Shown here: one piece after another, positions 1 to 6,566 of the stretch | Numbering within the stretch: the first letter of the stretch is position 1 | Layout of the letters: every line of letters begins with the position of its first letter | Source: Mycolicibacterium septicum DSM 44393 | GTDB taxonomy: Bacteria > Actinomycetota > Actinomycetes > Mycobacteriales > Mycobacteriaceae | Length of the DNA: 64,000 bases | Direction of reading: 5' to 3' | Assembly: GCF_000455325.1 (NCBI RefSeq) | Contig: NZ_HG322953.1 | Coordinates: 297,329-361,328 of the forward strand | Position numbers and translations under genes: made by a program | Notes under the pieces: generated by a model | The model's database searches: none | What the model saw: the letters and a program-made list of their open reading frames with translations, nothing else | What the model was told of the DNA's origin: nothing

Positions 1-929
1 TCCCGGAGAAGTTGCGGAAGCAGTTCACCAGCGAGATCCGGTCGCACCAACTGCGCCGGGAGATCGTCACCACGATGCTGGTCAACGATCTCGTCGACAC
101 CAGCGGGATCAGCTACGCGTACCGCATCACCGAGGATGTCGGGGTCGGCCCGGTCGACGCGGTGCGCAGCTACGTCGCCACCGACGCCATCTTCGGGATC
201 GGCAAGGTGTGGCGCGAGATCCGGGCAGCTGGTGACGAAGGGGTCCCGGTGTTCGTGACCGACCGGATGACGCTGGATCTGCGCCGGCTGGTCGACCGCG
301 CCGGGCGCTGGCTGCTCAACTACCGTCCGCAGCCACTGGCGGTCGGTGCCGAGATCAACCGGTTCGCCGCGAAGGTGTCCGCGCTGCGCCCGCACATGTC
401 GCAATGGCTGCGCGGTGACGACAAGGCCATCGTTGAGAAGGAGGCCGGGGAGTTCTCCGCGCAGGGGGTGTCCGACGAACTGGCGTTTGCCGTGGCGACC
501 GGTCTCTACCAGTACAGCCTGCTCGACGTGATCGACATCTCCGACATCGTCGACCGCGAGCCCGCCGAGGTGGCCGACACCTACTTCGCACTGATGGATC
601 GCCTCGGTGCCGACGGGCTGCTCACCGCGGTGTCCCAGCTGGGCCGCGATGACCGGTGGCATTCCCTGGCGCGGTTGGCGATTCGCGACGACATCTACGG
701 TTCGCTTCGGGCCCTGTGCTTCGACGTGCTCGCCGTAGGCGAACCCGACGAGACCGGCGAGGAGAAGATCGCCGAGTGGGAGCTGACCAACAGCTCCCGG
801 GTGACCCGCGCCCGTCGCACGCTGACCGCGATATACCAAGATGGTGAGCAGGATCTGGCAACGCTGTCTGTGGCGGCGCGGCAGATCCGCAGCATGACAC
901 GAACGAGTGGAACGGGAACAACTGCGTGA
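1..929 (+). CDS. gdh: NAD-specific glutamate dehydrogenase, C-terminal part (5' truncated by window)
   Basis: The reading frame is open at the window edge (codons from base 3), so only the last about 308 residues are seen. The fragment (EKLRKQFTSEIRSH, then LVNDLVDTSGISYAYRITED) matches the C-terminal helical region of the very large (about 1600-residue) mycobacterial NAD-dependent glutamate dehydrogenase of the Rv2476c type. That enzyme oxidatively deaminates glutamate to 2-oxoglutarate in the cytoplasm. The catalytic domain lies upstream and is not visible. The stop overlaps the GTG start of the thioesterase gene by four bases (GTGA), so the two are translationally coupled. The order gdh, thioesterase, Rv2474c-like gene is the same as in M. 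tuberculosis. Confidence 0.9.
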   Translation, partial: PEKLRKQFTSEIRSHQLRREIVTTMLVNDLVDTSGISYAYRITEDVGVGPVDAVRSYVATDAIFGIGKVWREIRAAGDEGVPVFVTDRMTLDLRRLVDRAGRWLLNYRPQPLAVGAEINRFAAKVSALRPHMSQWLRGDDKAIVEKEAGEFSAQGVSDELAFAVATGLYQYSLLDVIDISDIVDREPAEVADTYFALMDRLGADGLLTAVSQLGRDDRWHSLARLAIRDDIYGSLRALCFDVLAVGEPDETGEEKIAEWELTNSSRVTRARRTLTAIYQDGEQDLATLSVAARQIRSMTRTSGTGTTA

Positions 930-1333
930 GCTTTACAACGCCGGTGCACGTGCGCTGGTCGGACATCGACATGTACCAGCACATCAACCACGCCACCATG
1001 GTGACCCTTCTCGAAGAGGCCCGGATACCGTTCCTGCGTGAGCCGTTCGGCGCCACGATCGAGACCATCGGCCTGCTGATCGCCGAGGTCAACATCGCCT
1101 ACAAGGGGCAGCTGCGGCTGGTGGACTCACCGCTTCAGGTGACCATGTGGTCCAAGCGGGTGCGGGCCGTCGACTTCACGATCGGCTACGAGGTGCGTTC
1201 GCTGAATGCCGCTCCCGACTCCAAGCCGTCGGTGATCGGCGAGACCCAGCTGGCCGCGGTGCACATCGCCGAGCAGCGACTCGAACGGCTGACGGCCGAG
1301 CAGCGTGGCTACCTGGAGAGCCACCTGCGATGA
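926..1333 (+). CDS. acyl-CoA thioesterase, 4HBT hotdog fold (Rv2475c-like)
   Basis: A 135-residue protein that opens with the 4-hydroxybenzoyl-CoA thioesterase signature: VRWSDIDMYQHINHATM contains the W-x-D-x-D/N-x-x-x-H-x-N pattern around the catalytic Asp. Length and motif fit a single hotdog domain that would hydrolyse an acyl-CoA; the substrate cannot be told from sequence. The GTG start at 926 overlaps the gdh stop and the TGA stop overlaps the ATG of the next gene (ATGA), so this is the middle gene of a coupled three-gene unit. The position matches Rv2475c in M. tuberculosis. Confidence 0.88.
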   Translation: MSFTTPVHVRWSDIDMYQHINHATMVTLLEEARIPFLREPFGATIETIGLLIAEVNIAYKGQLRLVDSPLQVTMWSKRVRAVDFTIGYEVRSLNAAPDSKPSVIGETQLAAVHIAEQRLERLTAEQRGYLESHLR

Positions 1334-1998
1334 CCATCTCGGAGCGCGGCCTGTGGATCGACGATCCGCGCGACCGAGAGGATCTCGCGACGTTCCTCGA
1401 CCGTGCCCTGCGGTTGGACGATGCTGCGGTGGTGCGGCTGCGGGAGCGAGCCCGCGACCGGGAGGCCGGCACAGCCGTCGCCTGGGTGGCGACCGGGTTG
1501 GAGGTGCTGGCCAGCCGGGTGGTGACCGGGCGGGTGCGACCGTCGGACCTGTCCGCGGGAGCCGACGCGCTGGTGACCGGATTGTCCACTGCCGCAGACG
1601 GATACGTCGACCCCGGCTTCCCGATGGATTCGGCCTGGCGCGGTGGCTTGCCGCCCGACGACGGATTCGTCCACCTCGATGACATCCCCGCGCGGGTGAT
1701 GCTCGACCTGGCCCAGCAGGGTGGAGCGCTGGCCCGCGAGCACGGCAGCGCCCACGGCCCGCCGGCCTCGCTGCTCGACCAGGAGGTAATTGCGGTCAGC
1801 GCAGGTGACGAGGTCGTCGGGGTGCCCATGCGCTGCGTTTTCGCGTTGACGGCCATGGGGTTTCTGCCGCAGACCGGCAACGAAGTGAGCGAAGAGGAGA
1901 TCGTCCGGGTTCGCGCGCACCCGTCGTGGTTGCGCATCGACGCCCGGTTCGGGTCGGTGTACCGGCGCCGGGAGAGCGCCGCCCTGATCCTGGGCTGA
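1330..1998 (+). CDS. conserved mycobacterial protein of unknown function (Rv2474c-like)
   Basis: A 222-residue protein starting at the ATG that overlaps the preceding stop (ATGA). The open frame extends further upstream, but that part lies inside the thioesterase gene, so the coupled ATG is preferred. It is acidic and Ala/Arg rich, with no signal peptide or membrane segment, and reads as a compact cytoplasmic protein (start MTISERGLWIDDPRDRED, end VYRRRESAALILG). No catalytic motif is recognised. Position and length match Rv2474c of M. tuberculosis, which has no assigned function. Its coupling to gdh and the thioesterase suggests co-expression only. Confidence 0.8.
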   Translation: MTISERGLWIDDPRDREDLATFLDRALRLDDAAVVRLRERARDREAGTAVAWVATGLEVLASRVVTGRVRPSDLSAGADALVTGLSTAADGYVDPGFPMDSAWRGGLPPDDGFVHLDDIPARVMLDLAQQGGALAREHGSAHGPPASLLDQEVIAVSAGDEVVGVPMRCVFALTAMGFLPQTGNEVSEEEIVRVRAHPSWLRIDARFGSVYRRRESAALILG

Positions 1999-2014
1999 CC
2001 GTCGGGCGCGCAAC

Positions 2015-2546
2015 GTGACATCGGGCGACTTCGAGCTGAGCATGGACGAGCTGCGGGTCGTGGCTCGATACGTGACGGAGACGGCTGAAGAAGTCCTCGT
2101 CGTGTTCGAGGGCGTGCATCCCGACGACCCTCGGCCGCGAGCCGCCATCACCGCCGCCTGGCGGTTCGTCAACGGCGCCCCCACGATCCCAGGCGCAGCG
2201 GGTCGCTTCACTGGATGCGCACCGGGCAGCGAAAGACGCCGACACCGAATCCGCGCGCCTGGCGGCACAGGCAGCCGGTGACGCCGCCTCAGCGGCCTAC
2301 CTGCACCCGATCGCGAAAGCCCATCAGGTCGGCCACATCCTGCGGGCCGCGGCGAGCGTGGCCCGCATCGCCGAGATCAACAGCGGCGATCCTGCGGCGG
2401 GGGACATGGTGCTGCAACGAGTTCGGCACCTGGCCACACCGGTCTTGATCGACGTCCTCCGTCGCTATCCGCCTGCGCCGTCCGGTACCAACCGGGTGGC
2501 CCAGCTGATGGCGACCTTGGATGGTGCCCTGCGGGCGCAGCGCTGA
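2015..2546 (+). pseudogene. Imm-5-like putative immunity protein gene interrupted by a one-base frameshift
   Basis: Two frames together spell one about 176-residue protein. The first runs from the GTG at 2015 (MTSGDFELSMDELRVVARYV) to VNGAP near 2180. The second frame continues RSQAQRVASLDAHRAAK and then AAYLHPIAKAHQVGHILRAA to the TGA at 2544-2546. Removing one C from the five-C run at about 2176-2180 restores a continuous frame. The joined protein resembles the helical proteins annotated as putative immunity protein or mis-annotated as SbcC in actinobacteria. It is either a true pseudogene or a homopolymer sequencing error; the intact codon use on both sides of the break favours a recent event or an error. 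Confidence 0.7.
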
Positions 2547-2556
2547 CGGCCCGCCT

Positions 2557-4104
2557 CTAGATCAGCCAGACGGCGGTGTCGGCGGGCAGCACGGCATCCG
2601 TCAGCTCACCACTGCTCAGCAGCACCTCGCCCGGCGGCAACGGCACCGGCCCGGCGCCGGTGTTGAGCACACACACCAGGCCGCCTTCGCGCCGCAACGT
2701 GAGAACCTCGTCGGCGGTGTCGAGCTCGATCCGGCTGCCGGCGAATTCCACACGGCTGGAGCGCAATTGGATGGCCCGGCGGTAGAACTCCAGCGTCGAC
2801 GCCGGGTCGGCCTGCTGATGCTGCACCGTCAACGGAGCCCACTCGGCGGGCATCGGCAGCCAGGTGTCGGTGCTCGAGGAGAAGCCGAACGGCGGAGCGT
2901 CGCCCGACCACGGCATCGGGACCCGGCACCCGTCACGTCCGCGTTCGGTGTGGCCGGAGCGCTCCCACACCGGATCCTGGAGCACCGCGTCGGGCAGGTC
3001 GACGTTGGGCAGCCCGAGTTCCTCGCCGTTGTAGACGAATACCGCGCCCGGTAGTGCCAGCATCACCAGCGCCATCGCCCGCGCCCGCGCCAATCCCCGG
3101 GCACCGTCGCCGTAGCGGGTGACCTCGCGTTCCACGTCGTGGTTGGACAGCGTCCACGTCGGTGTCGCCCCGGCGAGGTTGGCCGCGGCGATCGCGTTGT
3201 CGATCGCGTCGTGGACTTCGCGGGCGTCGAAATCGGCTTGCACCAGACGGAAATTGAAGCCGAGGTGCAGTTCGTCGGGGCGCAGGTACCTGGCGAAGCG
3301 CTCGTTGCCGTGCACCCAGACCTCGCCGACGGCCACCGCGTCCGGATAGTCGTCGAACACCGTGCGGATGAACCGGTGGATGTCGTGCACGCTGTCGTTG
3401 TCGAACCGCGGGTCGTCGTCGCTGTTGCGCAGCAGCGCGGTATCGGTGATAGCCATGTCGGGCAGCTCGGGTGGCTTGGCCATGCCGTGGGCGACGTCGA
3501 TGCGGAACCCGTCGACCCCGCGGTCGAGCCAGAACCGCAGCGTCTTCTCCAGGTCCTCGAACACCTCGGGGTGGTTCCAGTTCAGGTCAGGCTGGGCGGG
3601 GTCGAACAGGTGCAGATACCACTGGCCCGGTGTGCCGTCGGGCTCGGTGACGCGGGTCCATGCCGGGCCGCCGAACACCGACACCCAGTTGTTGGGCGGC
3701 GCGTCACCGTGCGGGCCGCGGCCGTCGCGGAAGATGTAGCGGTCGCGATGGCGGGGATCGGACAGGGCCTGGACGAACCACGGGTGCGCCGAACTGGTGT
3801 GGTTGGGCACCAGGTCCATGGTGACCCGGATGCCGCGGGCATGAGCGGCGTCGAGCAAACGGTCCAGGGCGTCGATGCCGCCGAACAGCGGGTCGACGTC
3901 GCGCGGGTCGGCGACGTCATAGCCGTGGTCGGCCATCGGCGAAACCATCACCGGGTTGAGCCACAGGGCGTCGACGCCGAGCGCCGCCAGATAGTCCAGC
4001 CCGGTGCTCACCCCGTCGAGGTCACCGACCCCATCGCCGTCGCTGTCGGCGAATGAGCGGGGATAGACCTGGTAGAAAACCGCGTCTGCCCACCACCGGC
4101 GCAT
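2557..4104 (-). CDS. aglA: alpha-glucosidase, glycoside hydrolase family 13
   Basis: A 515-residue GH13 enzyme that would hydrolyse alpha-glucosidic bonds of maltose- or trehalose-like substrates. All four conserved regions are visible: DLVPNHTS (region I), GFRIDVAHGM with the nucleophile D203, GEVWV with the acid/base E261, and LSNHDVE with the transition-state stabiliser D323. The N-terminus (WWADAVFYQVYPRSFADSDGDGVGDL) is typical of oligo-1,6-glucosidase/alpha-glucosidase members. No signal peptide is seen, so it is cytoplasmic. The start lies one base downstream of the glbO stop, so glbO and aglA form a tight operon, as in M. tuberculosis (Rv2470-Rv2471). Confidence 0.92.
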   Translation of the reverse strand: MRRWWADAVFYQVYPRSFADSDGDGVGDLDGVSTGLDYLAALGVDALWLNPVMVSPMADHGYDVADPRDVDPLFGGIDALDRLLDAAHARGIRVTMDLVPNHTSSAHPWFVQALSDPRHRDRYIFRDGRGPHGDAPPNNWVSVFGGPAWTRVTEPDGTPGQWYLHLFDPAQPDLNWNHPEVFEDLEKTLRFWLDRGVDGFRIDVAHGMAKPPELPDMAITDTALLRNSDDDPRFDNDSVHDIHRFIRTVFDDYPDAVAVGEVWVHGNERFARYLRPDELHLGFNFRLVQADFDAREVHDAIDNAIAAANLAGATPTWTLSNHDVEREVTRYGDGARGLARARAMALVMLALPGAVFVYNGEELGLPNVDLPDAVLQDPVWERSGHTERGRDGCRVPMPWSGDAPPFGFSSSTDTWLPMPAEWAPLTVQHQQADPASTLEFYRRAIQLRSSRVEFAGSRIELDTADEVLTLRREGGLVCVLNTGAGPVPLPPGEVLLSSGELTDAVLPADTAVWLI

Positions 4105-4105
4105 G

Positions 4106-4510
4106 TCAGAACGCCGAGTTCACCATCGAGTCTGCGGCCATGTTCAGATAATCCAGCAACGCCTGTCGGTGCGGCTCGTCCAGCGTCGTCGAGTCGATCG
4201 AGGCCACCGCGGTGTGCATGCAGCGCAGCCAGGCGTCGCGCTCGAGGTATCCGATCCGGAACGGGGCGTGCCGCATCCGCAGCCGCGGGTGGCCACGCTG
4301 GTCGGAGTACGTCCGCGGCCCACCCCAGTACTGCTCGAGGAACATCCGCAGCCGCTCTTCGGCACCGTCGATGTCGTCCTCGGGATACAACGGCAGCAGG
4401 ATCTCGTCCTCGCGCACCAGTTGGTAGAACCGCGACACGATCGCCGCGAAAGTGTCGTGCCCACCGACTTCGTCGTAGAAAGATCGCTGCACCTGCGTCA
4501 CGTCGTTCAT
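4106..4510 (-). CDS. glbO: group II truncated haemoglobin (trHbO)
   Basis: A 134-residue two-over-two globin. The block AEERLRMFLEQYWGGPRTYS, then RGHPRLRMRHAPFRI, then ERDAWLRCMHTAVASID is almost the same as in M. tuberculosis GlbO. It contains the proximal His (in LRMRHAPF), the conserved Trp of group II globins (DAWLRCM) and the GG turn. The protein binds haem and O2 and is thought to serve oxygen or redox chemistry near the membrane. It is the first gene of the glbO-aglA operon. The ATG gives an N-terminus a few residues longer than that of M. tuberculosis. Confidence 0.93.
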   Translation of the reverse strand: MNDVTQVQRSFYDEVGGHDTFAAIVSRFYQLVREDEILLPLYPEDDIDGAEERLRMFLEQYWGGPRTYSDQRGHPRLRMRHAPFRIGYLERDAWLRCMHTAVASIDSTTLDEPHRQALLDYLNMAADSMVNSAF

Positions 4511-4654
4511 TGTGGTCCATTGTGGCCTGACGGCACGTCGGCGCCGGTCACGGCACCGTGGTCACCTGGTGTTCATTGGACTGACCTGCGAACACACAAA
4601 GAATTTTCGTGCGTATCCGCAGGATCCATGGTGGACTGTCTCCTCGGAGGCTCC

Positions 4655-5299
4655 ATGGCGCACAGCAAAAAAAGCCATATGCGACGGACCGGCCACATAC
4701 CCGGCCCATCGGGACCCCATGTGCCAAATCGCCCTCTGCACAGCGTCGAGGCACTGCCGACGATCAACCCTGACGCCTCCCTGTGGGGGCGGCGCCGGGT
4801 GCTGCTGCTCAACTCCACCTACGAACCGCTGACCGCGCTGCCGCTGCGGCGTGCGGTGATCATGGTGATGTGTGGCAAAGCCGACGTCGTGCACGACGAC
4901 CCGTCGGGACCGGTCATCCACTCGGCCACCCGCACCATCGTGGTGCCCTCGGTGATCCGGCTGCGCACCTTCGTACGGGTGCCCTACCGGGCCCGTATCC
5001 CGATGACCCGGGCCGCGCTCATGCACCGGGACCGCTTCCGCTGTGCGTACTGCGGCGGGCGGGCCGACACCGTCGACCACGTCATCCCGCGTAGCCGCGG
5101 CGGCGAGCACTCCTGGGAGAATTGTGTGGCGGCGTGCGCGCCGTGCAATCACCGCAAGGCCGACCGGCTGCTGGCCGAACTGGGCTGGTCACTGCGGTGC
5201 GTGCCGATGCCGCCGAAGGGTCAGCACTGGAGGCTGTTGTCGACGATCAAGGAACTCGACCCGGCCTGGGTGCGCTATCTGGGTGAAGGTGCGGCCTGA
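4655..5299 (+). CDS. HNH endonuclease domain protein (Rv2469c-like)
   Basis: A 214-residue protein with a complete HNH module near residues 130-180: CAYCGGRADTVDHVIPRSRGG, then WENCVAACAPCNHRKAD. It has both CxxC zinc pairs and the catalytic His in VDH. The N-terminal part (RRRVLLLNSTYEPLTALPLRRA) is the conserved domain that precedes HNH in this actinobacterial family. The ATG at 4655 (MAHSKKSH) is chosen because GGAGG lies at 4646-4650 and the M. tuberculosis homologue begins with the same residues; an upstream ATG at 4628 is possible. It is divergent from glbO. The cellular role is unknown. Confidence 0.85.
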   Translation: MAHSKKSHMRRTGHIPGPSGPHVPNRPLHSVEALPTINPDASLWGRRRVLLLNSTYEPLTALPLRRAVIMVMCGKADVVHDDPSGPVIHSATRTIVVPSVIRLRTFVRVPYRARIPMTRAALMHRDRFRCAYCGGRADTVDHVIPRSRGGEHSWENCVAACAPCNHRKADRLLAELGWSLRCVPMPPKGQHWRLLSTIKELDPAWVRYLGEGAA

Positions 5300-5358
5300 C
5301 GCCCGACTTGCTGGGCACTCTCGGCGCGTCGTCGCATTGCGGCTGATACGGTTTGCGC

Positions 5359-5592
5359 GTGAGCACAGCACTTACCCATTCCCTCCTCGGAGGGGTTCCG
5401 CTGTTGTTGTTCGTGGTCCTCGCGTTGATCTTCATGACCCGCAAGGGACCGCACCCGGCTACCTACAAGTTGTCCGAGCCGTGGACCCACGAGCCCATCC
5501 TGTGGGCTGCCGAGGAGCCGCAGGATCACGGGCACGGCGGGCATGATTCACACGGTGTGACGATCGGAGGCGGCGCAAGTGGCAAGTGGTGA
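5359..5592 (+). CDS. ctaJ: CtaJ-like small subunit of the aa3 cytochrome c oxidase
   Basis: A 77-residue protein with one transmembrane helix (SLLGGVPLLLFVVLALIFM) followed by RKGPHPATYKLSEPWTHEPILWAAEEP and a His/Gly-rich tail. Sequence, size and position between the Rv2469c-like and Rv2468c-like genes match the small membrane protein identified as CtaJ in the mycobacterial III2-IV2 respiratory supercomplex. The GTG at 5359 is chosen as the start; a TTG two codons upstream is less likely. Its last 14 bases overlap the next gene. The functional call rests on recalled family resemblance. Confidence 0.72.
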   Translation: MSTALTHSLLGGVPLLLFVVLALIFMTRKGPHPATYKLSEPWTHEPILWAAEEPQDHGHGGHDSHGVTIGGGASGKW

Positions 5593-6052
5593 AGTTTCTA
5601 CCGTCGCTCCGTCCGATCTGGACCTGCCCTACGGCTACGCCCTGACCTACAGCGGCCGGATCTCCGGGGTCACCGAGCCCGGAGAGCTCTCCGTGCACTA
5701 CCCGTTCCCGACGATGGATCTGGTCGTGCTCGACGACGCGCTGAAGTACGGCTCGCGCGCGGCCAAGGCCCGGTTCGCCGTCTACATCGGTGACCTCGGC
5801 GCGGACACCGCCGCCACGGCACGCGAGATCCTGGCCAAGGTGCCCACCCCCAACAACGCGGTGCTGCTCGCGGTCTCACCCGACCAGCACGCGATCGAGG
5901 TGGTCTACGGCGCCGACGTCAAGGGCCGTGGCATCGAAGAGGCCGCCCCGCTGGGCGTCTCGGCAGCTGCCGCCTCCTTCAAGGAGGGCAACTTGATCGA
6001 CGGTCTGATCAGCGCCGTGCGCGTGCTGTCAGCCGGCGTTGCTCCTGCCTGA
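5579..6052 (+). CDS. DUF5130 family protein (Rv2468c-like)
   Basis: A 157-residue protein. After a short variable N-terminus it has the conserved core PYGYALTYSGRISGVTEPGELSVHY and AKARFAVYIGDLGADTAATAREILAKVP. The layout resembles the TPM-like fold, with a C-terminal amphipathic helix (SFKEGNLIDGLISAVRVL). There is no signal peptide. The GTG start at 5579 is preceded by GGAGG at 5566-5570, inside the end of ctaJ, and the two genes overlap by 14 bases, so they are probably co-translated. A link to the respiratory supercomplex is only suggested by this overlap. The function is unknown. Confidence 0.75.
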   Translation: MASGEVSTVAPSDLDLPYGYALTYSGRISGVTEPGELSVHYPFPTMDLVVLDDALKYGSRAAKARFAVYIGDLGADTAATAREILAKVPTPNNAVLLAVSPDQHAIEVVYGADVKGRGIEEAAPLGVSAAAASFKEGNLIDGLISAVRVLSAGVAPA

Positions 6053-6073
6053 TTCTTTCAGTACCTAGCGCCG

Positions 6074-6113
6074 CGAGCGTGCGTGGTTGTCGACTGACAA
6101 GCACGCACGCTCG
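6074..6113. terminator. perfect 12-bp stem hairpin between convergent genes
   Basis: CGAGCGTGCGTG (6074-6085) pairs with CACGCACGCTCG (6102-6113). The loop itself contains a second inverted repeat (TTGTC-GACT-GACAA). It lies between the DUF5130 gene on plus and an HNH gene on minus, so a bidirectional terminator is the simplest reading. There is no T-run. It shares the GCGAGCG theme with the hairpin at 6490-6557. Confidence 0.6.
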
Positions 6114-6131
6114 CTGCATTTGCGGGGTGGC

Positions 6132-6473
6132 CTAGCCCGTCAGCTCATTGCGGATCTCGACATATCGCGTCAAGAACGCACGCTCATCGAACCGCTTGCG
6201 CCGCATCCAGGTGCTGACCTCGAAGTTGCACTTGCTGGCGTTGCACGATCCGCACGCCGGCACGACGTTGTCCACGGTGTAGCGCCCGCCGCGCGAGATC
6301 GCCATGACGCAGTCCTTCTGGAACGGACCCGTGGTGCCGCGGCAGTAGGCGCACCCGCCCCACGCCGCTTTGATGGCCTCCCACTGTTCGTCGGTGAGGT
6401 CGTGGACCACGAGATCCATCCGGCGCTTGCGCTTGCGGGCAGCCCGTGCCGCGCGCGTTCGACTGACCGCCAC
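6132..6473 (-). CDS. small HNH-family protein with a Cys in place of the first HNH histidine
   Basis: A 113-residue basic protein with CAYC at about residues 41-44 and the block DCVMAISRGGRYTVDNVVPACGSCN. This is the His-Me-finger/HNH layout (CxxC, SRGG, xNxVPACxxCN). The position that normally reads D-H (first catalytic His) is D-C here, so nuclease activity is uncertain unless another His substitutes. The tail (STWMRRKRFDERAFLTRYVEIRNEL) is typical of actinobacterial relatives. The gene stands alone, with palindromic sequences on both sides (6074-6113 and 6490-6557). Confidence 0.78.
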   Translation of the reverse strand: MAVSRTRAARAARKRKRRMDLVVHDLTDEQWEAIKAAWGGCAYCRGTTGPFQKDCVMAISRGGRYTVDNVVPACGSCNASKCNFEVSTWMRRKRFDERAFLTRYVEIRNELTG

Positions 6474-6489
6474 GGAGCAAGCCTATGAG

Positions 6490-6557
6490 CCCCGCGAGCG
6501 ACCGCGTCGGTACAGAAAACACGGCGTGTCGCCGTACAGACACGGTCGCTCGCGGGG
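6490..6557. terminator. long imperfect hairpin with a 15-bp perfect outer stem, downstream of pepN
   Basis: CCCCGCGAGCGACCG (6490-6504) is exactly complementary to 6543-6557. The inner parts (GTACAG and CTGTAC-like) extend the pairing imperfectly. It lies ten bases after the pepN stop on the minus strand and just before the HNH start, so it is probably the pepN terminator. It could also be a copy of a dispersed intergenic palindrome. Confidence 0.55.
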
Positions 6558-6566
6558 CAGAGGCAA

